From Lytechinus pictus (taxonomy: Eukaryota; Echinodermata; Echinoidea; Temnopleuroida; Toxopneustidae): a stretch of DNA of 64,000 nucleotides. Below, piece by piece: positions 24,601 through 39,600 of this stretch. How positions within the stretch are numbered: the stretch's first letter is position 1; each line of letters opens with the position of its first letter. A model generated the notes under the pieces. The model was not told where the DNA came from. It made no database searches and saw only the letters and a list, made by a program, of their open reading frames with translations. Made by a program: the position numbers and the translations under genes. The DNA is taken from the NCBI RefSeq assembly GCF_037042905.1, contig NC_087251.1:49233373-49297372 (forward strand), in the 5' to 3' direction.

Positions 24601-27600
24601 ATTGGGAGTTCTCTTCTATCGAGGGTGTTGTGCAGTATACAGTGTACCATGGCTATCAATACCTGATTCCTTTGTGTGGCTTGTTGCGCCGGTAATCTTC
24701 GACATTAGGCAGATCACCTCGCATGGCTCGAGTCCCGGCAATCACTGCTGTTTTCAATTTCCCCAAAGCGCTGCTCTTGTCTCTGTTTCTGAGTAAGCCA
24801 CTATACACAGGCAAAGACCCGAGTTGTGGGGAAGAAAATCTAGAGCATGTTTATAAATATAAACAAAACTGGTTATGCATGAAAAATTAAGACCCCCCTC
24901 CTCTCTTGTGCTGAATTGGATATATTTTATGTTCAGGTTTAATATAATCTGCCAGCGACATTCAATGTACAAAACTTGCATAACCGAAGCAAGACACTGT
25001 CATGCATTGAGATATAAATATAACACTCACTCAGGACAGTTTTCTTAAAGCATGGTGTAAGATAATTGAGTTTAACTCATAGCTCTACTATTTTTTAAAA
25101 GTCCCATTTATGATTAGTTTTTTTTTTTATTGTGATTAGTTCATTGGCTATGTAGTTATAAATTTATACCAAGCATCTCTTGCAAATGAATGCTTTATTT
25201 AATTTTCCATTATCCATATATAGAAGAAAAAAAATTTACTTTAGGAATTCCATCTTCATTCTCTTCAAACAGATTTCAATTGTGAATACTGCAAAGGACA
25301 TATAAGTATATATATATATATATATTTACATATGTATATAAACTTATATATTTGAGGACAATATTTTTGTTTCATTTTTTTCCTTCAAAATTCACACAAA
25401 AATATCAATAATGTTTAAATTTTCACATCCATTAACTGACTTTTGATGCCAAGTTTAACCTTGCCAAAGATTTAAAAAATACATATGTTCAATCAATTTA
25501 TTCTTTTTATATAAGGGACACATGTTGATATCCTTGAATTGATATTTAGATTTGTTTGAAATATTATCTAGTATTTTACCATTGCTTACCTTCTAATGGA
25601 TTTGATGTAGGTTATTCATTGTTAATAAAGTGTTTTATGATTTTAGAAAGACTGATATATTTACTACTTCTTATAACTTTTTGATTTTGATTACAGATTG
25701 AAGTTTTTGAAGAGAGCAATTATTTTAAAACAATGTCTATAATGTAAATTTCATGTTTCTTACAACATTAATTCTATGACATGACCATAACATTGTGTTG
25801 ATAATTACATTAATACCCTTCATTATTGATGTAAGTAGGTCCTAAGTGCTACATCAGTTTTGATTTGCAACATATATTCATTTTTTGGCACAATTTCTTT
25901 TTATTTCTTATGCAAGTCAAGTAATGCCCTATGAAAATGGCACTTTCTTACTTGATGGCTGAAATTTCCCACAAAGTGGATAACTTTCAAATGTTAATCA
26001 GAGTAAATTTGAATGATTTATAGTAAATGGATGGTCCTATTTGTTAAATTCCTTATGGGTGTTGCAAGAAACATATGTGATCAATTATAATTTTATTTTG
26101 AATCCCCAAATCAATCACAATATTTACTTGTAATTAATTGCTGATCTTCTTCTTGCAACATGAAGTGTAAAGTAGTTGCTAAAGCTAACGTTGATATATC
26201 AATATCAATTGTACAGAAATTTGCAATTGATTGCTAAGGCAATATTTTTCCTGCAACCCTATACATGCTATTGATAGAGTTCATCTTGAATGAAGAAGAA
26301 GACAAAAGAGTTTTACTTATGATAAGCAATTTAAAGTGTTTTTCAACAGTAGACCTTTGAACATGATAGAAGTTTGACAAAAATCAACGCTGCACACGTT
26401 AGCATTTGCATCAGACTGTCCCTATCTGGCAGTGTACATGTGTTGTGGACATGTTCAGAATATACAGGGGGTGCAGAAACGCAGGCCTATGGTGTACAAT
26501 ATCATGGCCATATGCCCACCTCTGTAAATCACTTTCGATTGCTAGCTGCTGCTGCTGCTCTGCAGCAGAGCCAGTCAATGTACTAGTCCTGCTAGAGTTC
26601 TCCTCAGTCACATGCATACCTCCCCTCACCCACACAGTATATTTACAGGCCTGCTAGCAAGCCAACTAGCTCTGTAATGCATAACCTATTGAAGTTATGC
26701 TGTAACAAGCCTATGCAAGTCAATTCAGGGTGGGGGGTGTTGGAGTAGCTGTTGCTTGCTTCCCTGTCTGTTGTGATTATAAAGTCAACATAGCTATTAA
26801 AAACTAGTGTGCTTCTTCCCTTGCATCTTGGTAATTTCAACATGAGAAATTGCTTTGATATGGTGTATCCGCTGTAATGATGTCGACAATAATTATGATG
26901 TTTGAGAAATATCATTATATTGGCAAACAATATGTGAAGAATCAATGATCATTGTCGTAGTTCTTCTCTCATTTTGTTAACATATATTTTGTGTCTTACT
27001 TTGTAGTTTTTATGTTTTTCTAATCCTTTTTTTATGCAGAACATCCCACATTTTGAAAATTGTTGATAGGATAAACATACTCATATACCCATAGGCCTAT
27101 ATAATCACTTCTTTGCCACCCAGACAGTATGTTGTTTTTTTATCTTTATGTGTTTGCACTAATTTTGAATCTGGGGCAGTAAAATTCTAAAGTGTTTTGC
27201 TCTTCACAATCATTGATATTGATTGATGATGGGGAAGCCTCGTCTAGTATAATGTTACACACTATATGCCATGCATGCGCTTAGTATATAGCTCCATGCC
27301 AACATGGGTGAAGGCTTACGACGTGTTTGACAACATCATGCTTTTGGATGCATGCATTACAAACAGTTGGGGTGGGGTAGTTACATTTTCTTCTCTTATA
27401 GGTGAGGGCGTGGGGGTGGGGGACTCACAACTATATCGAGAAAGTACCCCAATTATTGAAGGAAGAGGGAAGATAAACAAATTATAAATTCAGTAATAGG
27501 TTAACTTCCAGGGGTACATTAGTATTGAATTGAACATTGGAGCTTAGGCAAGGGTACATTAGCAGATCTGGGCAGGCATGATACGAGAAATTATTATTAA

Positions 27601-30600
27601 TTTTATTTATTAGTAAAAAAAACATTATGAGTACGTTATGATTTGATTTTGAAAATCAATAAGATGTTGAAAAAATAAGGAGGGTGCATGATGGGGACTT
27701 ATGCTGGCCTTGTCACTAATCCACCCCCTTGTATTGTAACCGGGAAGGGGACAGTGAAGATGAGATTGGGGTGTCTGAACTCATGTTAGCTTAAAAAATG
27801 GCATAATCTGTATTTGCGTCATTACAAGGAAACCAAATCCTTTAAGTAGAACATGAGTGTAAACAATATTTTCATGGGAAATATTGTCTAAGCTTCCTGC
27901 TTGTAGCTGCCTCAACACCTATAACATCCGATATTTGATGAGAGATTGCCAAAATTATGTAGAAGCTCATTTAGCCAACATGGATCATTATATCACCATA
28001 TCAAAACAACATTGATGACAAAACACTTAACCCGATGCTTTAATGGGGTTATACATGTAGGTCTTTAATGATGTGGTAAACTGTTGATTTGTTTTTTCTT
28101 GAGAAATATTCTGTATAGTAGTTATGACAATGAGGCTTCCAATTACTTATTTTTTGTTATTTTGATATTGGTATATTGTTATTAGATGCATTTTGTTTTA
28201 CAATTCATCTGCTTGTGTGAACTCCATTTGCTATCGAAAGATAATTGCCTCATGTTTTTGTGATTTTGATCTGATTTAGTTTTGTTTGCTATTTATTAAA
28301 TTAAATCAATGCCTGGAAATAAAGTAGAATATATCTTAGATCCATAACACAATGCTTTAATTGGATAATTGCAAATTATTCAAGCAAAGATATATTTAAT
28401 CATTAAAAGTAACCTAATTGTAAATGAAGTTGTAATCGAAAAGTATGGTTTTATGCCATTCTTGAAGAAACTGTCTGTATTGTCCATTTGCAACATGAAT
28501 ACACTCTGTGAATCTTTTCATTTTTCACAAGATGGTTTCATGGGAAAATGTAAATCATTTATTACTATACTATTAACAGAAATACGTGTATGAAATTAGT
28601 ACTATGTATGCACACATTTCTCGGTTTTTAAGCTGATTCCCAAACAGACCTGTTGCCAACTGGTTTTGAGCTGCTATCAATTGGGTCAAATACATATTCT
28701 GTATGCACAACAGAAATTGTGTAAGCACTGAATGAATTTACCACACGCAAGCAAAAAATAGCGATGATGCTGAAGTTCAGTTGTGGTTTAAAGCCTGTTA
28801 AAATCCCTGCAAAAAATGGAGGGGTAAAAACTCGAAAAAATGCAGAGAAAAGCAAAAAAGGCTTCTTTTGGATCCTGAGTGACTTGTTGCAGCATGTGAT
28901 ATGACAATCTATTCTTTGCAGCTATGTCAATGACTCCTACAAACCCCTTCATAGGCAGTGACATAACCTCGAACCGGGTTCACGCGAGTCTTTGTGCGGC
29001 TTTGACCTTTCCCTGCCACCATTAGATGCCTTTTAATGCTCTATGCGCTGTTTCTGCGGCTTGAGTGGAACAAAGTTTCAATATTCCCCGTTCCATACAT
29101 GGCACCAGCAACAAGGAAGAATAGAGAGGGAACAAGGGGAGGTTTTTTTCTTTGAATGGGTGAGGAGCATAACCAAACCAGTTGTTGAAGTTTCAAATTG
29201 TAAAAAAAAAAATCGTTCAATCATCCTGCTGCCAAAGCCTACTGTGTCATCCTATCACCTTGATAATCATAATTCATCTGAAAAATGGATTTTGATCCCC
29301 TATTCTACAACTCCTCCGCCACTCTCGTATTATCATCCATTGGCGCTTTATAAGTTATTTCTCTTATTCCATGCATGCCCATTTTCTTTTCAAGCTGTCA
29401 GAATAGGCAGACCCAGTTTGAGGTTTCTAATGCGTTTTCACGGGCTTTACTCATATATATCATGTATTTCATTGTGATTTTCTGGATCATTTGCGTTTTG
29501 GCGCTGCCATAATGGCATAGCATACTTGATACCAGCTTTTTCTTTTCTTTCTCTCATTTTATGAATGCCTCTTTTGGAAAGAAGGTGTATTGTGTTTTTT
29601 GCTCGCATAGGACGATTCTAAGCTTTCTCTATTTTCAAAGGATTCTATTGTATTCTGCCTCGAGGCATTGAGTGGGTTTATATAAAGATAGAAGGGGAAA
29701 GGAGGGTATCAGAAGTTAGCAATCATTTTTATTTCAAACAGATGGGGAAGCGAGTTTTAAAATTGACTTAACGTGTCACTTTATCTTTGAAGGAAACATT
29801 CATTTTTTCATATTAATATTCAATAATTTTCTGATGTTTCGTAGTTAATTTAAACATAATGTGTTCAGTATTTCACCTCTGTAAAGTAAAAACCATTTTC
29901 GAAGAGTGTTAAAAGAGGAGGCATAGGAATGACCAAATATCACAAAAAATGTGTATATGACTAAAAAATTCTAGTGGATAAATTTCAGCAATGATATAAA
30001 GAAATTCCAAGACATTTATATATATATATTCACCTCTTGCTTTCTTTTCCTTCAATATATCAGGATGGGTACAGAGCTAAATGTTGTAGTACAGTAAATT
30101 ATGCAGGAGTTTAGATTGTATGAGAACTGAATACAAGGCTGCCTCAATTTCATTTATTATTCTAAAACCATGTTTTTGTATTTCTATTATAATTAAAATT
30201 TTGGAACAATAGGAACTGAATTTTCTAAATTTCATTTTCTATAAATCTAACCAATAAGTAAAAAAAAATACATCTTCGGTCAAGATGCATGGCATAAACT
30301 TTTTTTTTTTTTAAAATCTGTTTTTATTTGAATAAAAATCTGGATGGATTTAGCAGTTCCAAATTTAAGAGGGCTGAACATCAGATATTCCCCTGAAGCT
30401 GAGTTCATCAGTCATTGCAAAACACTACAAGCATCAGGATAGATTCAACTTGGTATCTTGATGAATTATAAGAAAAAACTGCACTTGAATGAATTTAAAT
30501 AAATTCTGAAAATGTCTCTTGTGATGTCTAACAATGTTATTAAAAGTATGACAATTTTATTTTTATGCATGGCTTTATGGATTGATGACTTAATGGTCAA

Positions 30601-33600
30601 TAAGTGAAGAAACACTTCTTCAAATTTATTTGCCCAAATCCTTTCATTGAAAAGTCACATGTATTTTAATTTTTTTTTGGGGGGGGCTTATTTTTTGTGT
30701 TATGTTAAGAAATAGATGTGCTCAGATGTATAAATTTTGGATCCAAATAAACCAAAGACTGATGCACTTTTCCTAAGGTAAATAAAAGCATCTCCGGGGG
30801 GGGGGGGGGGGGGGGGGGGCTACTCAGTATAAATGTATGATACGTATGTGCCGCAGTCGAGACCCCCATTTTCAGCTTAAATTTCTGTTCCAGAGCATCA
30901 CCAATTTAGAATGCCATAAAATTTCTTATTTTTCCATATTCCAGAGACCCTCAATTGTGTGTTTTCTTATGATTTTGCGCTTTTACACTGCCACTATAGC
31001 GCTAGCCGCTACCATGCTACGAGTGGAGATCCCCATTTTTTAAGTGGTCAGTTCCAGAGCATTGCATTTTTAGCAATCGTTGATCCAAGAGCCGTTCGGA
31101 TACCCCCATTTTAAGACCATGATTTGGTTCCAGAGCCCCCTATTTTCGACTTTGGTGTGGCACGTAGGTATCGTACAATAATTTGAGTAGCCCCTCCCCA
31201 GGGCAATTCTTGAGAATAGCAGCAGACCAAACCAAGCACTTGAGGTGAAAGTGATCATCTAAGCCCTGCTTTGTAACACCATCTTGGTGTTAAATGGATG
31301 CGCAAATAAAGGATAGACACACCTCAGTCAATACACACTGGCCATTGATAACTTGTTAGATGGGGGATAATCTGAAATGTACATAAGACAACTAGGTGTG
31401 AGACACTGGGCACAGCACACGGGCCATCAATGGCTCACTGTAGATGCTATGTCAACAGTACCGGGTGCTCACATTATGTACGTGGCTGCCCACCCGCCCT
31501 CTTTGACACTTTCATTCTGTACACATATTCGTGTCGTCCCCCCTCGACTCTCACATCACCCACGCACACTAAACAGGCAAAGCTGTGATCGTCCAACAAA
31601 GGTATCCATCAGGGTCCTTCCGTCATGGAGCAACCCCGTGCATGGACTGGCTGGCTGGCCTGTGGGGGCAAGTATCATGAGCCTCAAAGTCCGGATGAGT
31701 GAGAGTCGATTTCAGGGCTGTCCATAGAAAGTCCCAGGGTGTTTATCATTGAGCTCTCAGCGATAAATAGAGGGGGAATCTATTATCTGGGGAAAATTGG
31801 CAAAGTCTAGACCCGAGACAGCATGTTTTGAATAGCGAGTAATGAGAGCTATTCATCCTTACCTTGGCTCTTTTACCCCAGCAAATTGTTTGCCTTTGAG
31901 GTCAGTGCTTAGAAGCCACTGGAAAGGGGGTAGGGGGTATTGTCCACTTCTTTATGTCATCCATAACCCTTCTTTTCCTTTTATTATTCCCTTAATCTGT
32001 TTGGATCTATACTGTTAAGATCTGAAGAGGAAGAATAAGAAGACACTGCATTGCAGGGAGTGGGGGCAAGGGACGAGAGATATTCCTCCAGACAATGGCC
32101 AGTTAGATGCAGATGTGCATTGTGTTATGTTTATATCCATGTATTAATTGCAAGCCAGAAGGGTTTTAATTCTATGTAAAGTGCTTATTGATCAACATCC
32201 TTCTATTTCTAACAAGATGATTAGATTGAGGAATGTCTGTAAAAAATGTGTGTGTAGATGTCGATAAGGAGATGTAGGCCTAAGTTGGCCTATGGATGTG
32301 TTTTTTGTGTGTGTGCAGTCTTATGTGAGCATGTTGTGAGAAAAGGAATCTTGTGAAAAATTAATAATAATGATGATAATATTCCACTTTTATACAGCAC
32401 TTCGGAAGACTAACCCTTAAGACTAAGCACTTAACAGGTACGTTTTTATCCAGGTCATTGGACTCTAACTGGAATAGTGTAGATGAAAGTTGAAAGAAAA
32501 AGTTTGAAGAAATATTTATAATGTAAAATACAGGAGTTATGAGTGAGATAGTGGGAGAAAAAGATGGCAGGAGGGAGGGGGGGGGGGAAGAAATTGAAAA
32601 AGAGAATCTTGAATAGAGAATGTGGTTAGTATTGATGAATAGGAGTCAGACAAATAAGCGAGGGTTATGGAGGGTTATCGTGACATATGAATAGATCCCA
32701 GGTATCAAAGTGATCAATGTAGGTTACTGGACCCATTCATAGACCCCTGTTGGGAGAATAAAGAGGGAAGACATGCAGAAAATAAGCCCTAAGACGCAGC
32801 CCCTCTAACCCCAACAATAGGCATATTGGTTACATTTAACTGCCATTGTTACATGTACTGCAGGAACTTTACCCTTTTTTTAAAGGGCTGAGCTTTGAAG
32901 CATGGGGCAATTTTTTTTCGCCATGTTTTTATTCGGCTTAAGACATACCTAGTAGTGTGGTCAGAAGTCATTAATTTACCGAAGAAAACCTAACTGTCAA
33001 GCTGTATTTTGGTTTGGTTGCAGTAAACATGTTATGTATAGAATGCATCAAGAAAGAAAAGGATGGTAATGCCTACATGCTAGTCTCCGCTCCTCTATCG
33101 CTGCTTAGGTAGCATGAAATTGAGATTTTAGTCTTATATTTAAAGCAAAGTGGTAATGCGAGGGACTGATTAAGAAATGCCTACTTTCATGAGTGTAATG
33201 CTCTGATAATATATTCTTTCAAAATCATATATATTCAAAACAAAATAAAAGACTCAAGTGCTTTTTATTAGAACTTAAAAGGAAGTTAGTGATGAGAATT
33301 CAAACACTGATAATGCAAGTGAAATCAACCACTTTAATCTATAGATCTACTATCCTTGCAGATTGGGCCTCCCATCCATAAGCAGCTTACAAAGTTATTA
33401 TAATTGTATGGATACAAATGCGAAATCATGAAGGGATTACCTTCTGTATAGAGATTTTAGATGCATTTTTTGCTTCCAATAACATGTATTTGATATAAAC
33501 TCCTTGCTCACCCACTGAGATAATATCCTCTCCTACCTTTTAAGTTTGAGGGTGTGTGTGTGTGTGTTAATGCAAGATAAGTAGTATGTCTCCATTAGGG

Positions 33601-36600
33601 CTATTTTCATTTTTGTGGAAGAATAGATACATAAATTGTGTATGGAAGGAAAAATTTGTACATTTGTGTATTATTTCATGTCATTCCATTATAACTATAT
33701 TTTGGAGTGTAGACTTATAGGGTTCATTTACCTATGCCGGGCAATAGAGAAGAATTTCTCTTTTATACCAATCCACATGTCGCCCTGGCATATCTTGCTT
33801 ATTTTTCTGGCCTAAATATATAGGCATGTAATTTATAATTTTACACATTTATATATATATATATATGTATATATATAAACATTGTACTCTCAAAAGTATA
33901 ATTAATCTATTTGTCACATCTGTATGTATATCTTTGTGGAATAATTGAATTATTTTGAATATGCCAGAGCTGATTATAAACCTCGTGGGTGTTTCATAAA
34001 GCTGTTCGTAAAGTTACGCACAACTTTATGCACGACTGGAACATGTTCTTATGTCATATATCAATTATACAGGGATATCATATAGCACAAGAAAGGATCA
34101 CCAGTCGTGCATAACGTCATTCATATCTTACAATCAGCTTTATGAAACACCCACCAGGAGATGAATAAAAATACAGGGGGATGTAGCTGCCTACAGGCCA
34201 TGCAATATACTAAATGATTGCTAAAGCCACTCGTCCCACAAACCTTTCAAAGGATCGGATCATTTTAAAATAGATCTTGTAGTAAAACTTAACACTTTCA
34301 ATAATGTAGAGCAATTTTTGTCATAGATTTGTTGTCAAAGCATAATACTTTCAATAAATAGGACACTACTCCATTTTCTTTATTTTTTAAAGGACAAGTC
34401 CACCCCAACAAAAAGTTGATTTGAATAAAAAGAGAAAAATTCAACAAGCATAACACTGAAAATCTCATCAAAATTGGATGTAAAATAGGAAAGTTATGAC
34501 ATTTTTAAATTTCTCTTAATTTCACAAACCAGTTATATGCACATCCTGGCTAGTATGCAAATGAGGGAACTGATGACATCACTCAATCACTATTTCTTTT
34601 GTATTTTATTATATGAAATATAAAATATTCTAATTTTCTCCTCATTGTCAAGTGATACAACGATTAATTCCTGCCTGAACATGTGAAATTAGCATTGTTT
34701 AATACTATATGGTTCAGTCAAGTTGTTCCTTATTGCCAAATCTATAAAAAATGAAATATTGTATAATTCAAACAATAAAAAACAAAAGAAATAGTGAGTG
34801 ATGGACATCATTGACAGACTCATCTAGTTGTGCATATCACTGTTTTGTGAAAAATAAGCGAAAACTTTAAAATGTCATAACTTTCTTATTTTACATCCGA
34901 TTTTGATGAAATTTTCAGCACTATGCTAGTTAGATTTTTCTCTATTTATTCAAGTCATCATTTTCCTTGGGTGGACTTGACCTTTAAATATATCTAGGTA
35001 TTATATTGAATATACCAGAGCTGATCATAAACCATTATTTGGAATTTTTTACATCCTGAAATTCAACACACTCAATTCCATTCACTTTTTAAAAAACGAT
35101 TAAAAAGATTCCTCCTCTCCAACTTAAATAACCGAAAAACAATTTTTCCACTTGGCATTTTAGAGGACCGGAATGTGGTGTCTCATCAGTGTTTTTTTTT
35201 TCTTAATCCCTCTCAGACCTGTTACTTGCATGAATTCATGTTATCAAACGCAGCCTCATGTTCTTGGTTTTTTTTCTTGATGGTTCCCTTAGTGGCCGGC
35301 TGGCATGTCGTCAGTGTTTGGTTCAAAAGAAAGTATGGAAGACATTCCTGCTGATCATCGCAATGAAACTAGTCTTTTACCTTTCTTGACACATATCTCC
35401 AGCTCTGTGTATGATGATGGTTAATGTTACTTTACACATGTCTCCAGCTCTGTGTATGATGATGGTTAATGTTACTTTACACATCATGTCTCCAGCTCTG
35501 TGTATGATGGTTAATGTTACTTTACACATGTCTCCAGCTCTGTGTATGATGATGGTTAATGTTACTTTACACATGTCTCCAGCTCTGTGTATGATGGTTA
35601 ATGTTACTTTACACATGTCTCCAGCTCTGTGTATGATGATGGTTAATGTTACTTTACACATGTCTCCAGCTCTGTGTATGATGGTGGTTAATGTTACTTT
35701 ACACATGTCTCCAGCTCTGTGTATGATGATGGTTAATGTTACTTTACACATGTCTCCAGCTCTGTGTATGATGGTGGTTAATGTTACTTTACACATGTCT
35801 CCAGCTCTGTGTATGATGATGGTTAATGTTACTTTACACATGTCTCCAGCTCTGTGTATGATGATGGTTAATGTTACTTTACACATGTCTCCAGCTCTGT
35901 GTATGATGATGGTTAATGTAACTTTACACATGTCTCCAGCTCTGTGTATGATGATGGTTAATGTTACTTTACACATGTCTCCAGCTCTGTGTATGATGAT
36001 GGTTAATGTTACTTTACACATGTCTCCAGATCTGTGTATGATGATGGTTAATGTTACTTTACACATGTCTCCAGCTCTGTGTATGATGATGGTTAATGTT
36101 ACTTTACACATCATGTCTCCAGCTCTGTGTATAATGATGGTTAATGTTACTTTACACATGTCTCCAGCTCTGTGTATGATGATGGTTAATGTTACTTTAC
36201 ACATATCTCCAGCTCTGTGTATGATGATGGTTAATGTAACTTTACACATGTCTCCAGCTCTGTGTATAATGATGGTTAATGTTACTTTACACATGTATCC
36301 AGATCTGTGTATGATGATGGTTAATGTTACTTTACACATGTCTCCAGCTCTGTGTATGATGATGGTTAATGTTTTACACATCATGTCTCCAGCTCTGTAT
36401 GATGGTTAATGTTACTTTACACATGTCTCCAGCTCTGTGTATGATGATGGTTAATGTAACTTTACACATGTCTCCAGCTCTGTGTATGATGATGGTTAAT
36501 GTTACTTTACACATGTCTCCAGCTCTGTGTATGATGATGGTTAATGTTACTTTACACATGTCTCCAGATCTGTGTATGATGATTGTTAATGTTACTTTAC

Positions 36601-39600
36601 ACATGTCTCCAGCTCTGTGTATGATGGTTAATGTTACTTTACACATGTCTCCAGCTCTGTGTATGATGATGGTTAATGTTACTTTACACATGTCTCCAGC
36701 TCTGTGTATGATGATGGTTAATGTTACTTTACACATGTCTCCAGCTCTGTGTATGATGGTTAATGTTACTTTACACATGTCTCCAGCTCTGTGTATGATG
36801 ATGGTTAATGTTATTTTACACATGTCTCCAGCTCTGTGTATGATGATGGTTAATGTTACTTTACACATGTCTCCAGCTCTGTGTATGATGATGGTTAATG
36901 TTACTTTACACATGTCTCCAGCTCTGTGTATGATGATGGTTAATGTTACTTTACACATGTCTCCAGCTCTGTGTATGATGATGGTTAATGTTACTTTACA
37001 CATGTCTCCAGCTCTGTGTATGATGATGGTTAATGTTACTTTACACATGTCTCCAGCTCTGTGTATGATGATGGTTAATGTAACTTTACACATGTCTCCA
37101 GCTCTGTGTATGATGATGGTTAATGTAACTTTACACATGTCTCCAGCTCTGTGTATGATGATGGTTAATGTAACTTTACACATGTCTCCAGCTCTGTGTA
37201 TGATGATGGTTAATGTTACTTTACACATGTCTCCAGCTCTGTGTATGATGATGGTTAATGTTACTTTACACATGTCTCCAGCTCTGTGTATGATGATGGT
37301 TAATGTTACTTTACACATGTCTCCAGCTCTGTGTATGATGATGGTTAATGTTACTTTACACATGTCTCCAGCTCTGTGTATGATGATGGTTAATGTAACT
37401 TTACACATGTCTCCAGCTCTGTGTATGATGATGGTTAATGTTACTTTACACATGTCTCCAGCCCTGTGTATGATGATGGTTAATGTAACTTTACACATGT
37501 CTCCAGCTCTGTGTATGATGATGGTTAATGTAACTTTACACATGTCTCCAGATCTGTGTATGATGATGGTTAATGTAACTTTACACATGTCTCCAGCTCT
37601 GTGTATGATGATGGTTAATGTTACTTTACACATGTCTCCAGCTCTGTGTATGATGATGGTTAATGTTACTTTACACATGTCTCCAGCTCTGTGTATGATG
37701 ATGGTTAATGTTACTTTACACATGTCTCCAGATCTGTGTATGATGATGGTTAATGTAACTTTACACATGTCTCCAGCTCTGTGTATGATGATGGTTAATG
37801 TTACTTTACACATGTCTCCAGCTCTGTGTATGATGATGGTTAATGTTACTTTACACATCATGTCTCCAGCTCTGTGTATGATGATGGTTAATGTTACTTT
37901 ACACATGTCTCCAGCTCTGTGTATGATGATGGTTAATGTAACTTTACACATGTCTCCAGCTCTGTGTATGATGATGGTTAATGTTACTTTACACATGTCT
38001 CCAGCTCTGTGTATGATGATGGTTAATGTAACTTTACACATGTCTCCAGCTCTGTGTATGATGATGGTTAATGTTACTTTACACATGTCTCCAGCTCTGT
38101 GTATGATGATGGTTAATGTAACTTTACACATGTCTCCAGCTCTGTGTATGATGATGGTTAATGTTACTTTACACATGTCTCCAGCTCTGTGTATGATGAT
38201 GGTTAATGTAACTTTACACATGTCTCCAGCTCTGTGTATGATGATGGTTAATGTTACTTTACACATGTCTCCAGCTCTGTGTATGATGATGGTTAATGTT
38301 ACTTTACACATGTCTCCAGCTCTGTGTATGATGATGGTTAATGTTACTTTACACATGTCTCCAGCTCTGTGTATGATGATGGTTAATGTTACTTTACACA
38401 TGTCTCCAGCTCTGTGTATAATGATGGTTAATGTTACTTTACACATGTCTCCAGCTCTGTGTATGATGGTTGATGTTACTGTTGCGGCGACGTATTCCGG
38501 GACTCTGTTCTATTTGTGAATCATTTTCTATAATCATTCTTATGTGTAATATTCTTGGTTTCACTTTTTTTCAAGCCTTTGACGCTTTTTGGGACACCTT
38601 TTTCTTTCATAATTGTCTCGCCCACCAGAGGTGAAGGCGAGACTTAGGGATCCAAATGTCGTCCGTCGTCCGTCCGTCACAAACCTAATGACACATAACT
38701 CCACAACCGTAAGTCGCTTTTCAACCAGACTTGGATGGTAGATGGACTTGGGGGACCTGCATGTTATGCTGTGGTCGGAGGTCACATGGTAAGGTTAAAG
38801 GTCATTTTCAGGTCAACGTTAAAGTTTACATGCAAGACTCTCTTAGGACACCTAACTCCGCAACTGTAAGTAGCTTTTCAACAAAACTTGGATGGTAGAT
38901 GTACTTAGGTGACCTGCATGTTATGCTGCAGTCGGAGGTCACATGGTAAGGTCAAAGGTCATTTTCAGGTCAACATTAAAGTTTATGTGCAAGGCTCTTA
39001 TGACAAGTGTTATTCTATCCCAGTCATTTCACAATGAAGTTTCGATACAATTCTGTTGCGTGCCCTCGCAAATCACAATATTTCTGGTTATTTTCATAAG
39101 TGGGCGAGACACAAAATTGCTTTTGCCTTGTTCAAAAAAAATCTCATCTTAATGTTTCATGATTATATTTGTATGGTATATTTATGTTCAAATGTATGAT
39201 ATTTGTATATTTTTACATGTATATATTATTGAAAGAAATAAATGAGAGTATTTCCACTCTCCCTCAACTCAACTCAAATATTTGCCTTTTCAATATTGTT
39301 CATGTAATATTCCTATTTTCTTGCCAAAAGTCACTCAGAATGAATTTTGAAACAAGCATTCACACTTTGTTTTAAGCAACAGAGTCACAAAGACTATGAA
39401 TATTTGCACAATTATTACTGCTTGGAAGTTGGAAGGAGATCTAAAGTTCAATTTTATAAAAGTTAGGGATTTGAATAGTAGCAAAACCCAAGGACAAGTA
39501 AAGTTAGCTGCACAAAAGTTATTATAGATATAGAAGTATCTTTGTCATGCAATGGTAATTACCATGAAAACGATGCTCAACAGCCAATCAAAATCAAGGG

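Noticed and set aside
26411..26657. Overlapping frames on both strands around a GCTGCTGCTG stretch
   Set aside because: Three frames open at once over a short CAG/CTG-like repeat; no domain recognised.
35388..38480. CRISPR-like array
   Set aside because: Units are contiguous with no distinct spacers, in a eukaryotic intron.
36369..38519. 716-codon + strand frame and the opposing 690-codon frame as a repeat-protein gene
   Set aside because: Both are by-products of a 45-bp satellite whose length is a multiple of three. Two strands open at once, no leader or unique domain, and location inside a Meis intron argue against coding.
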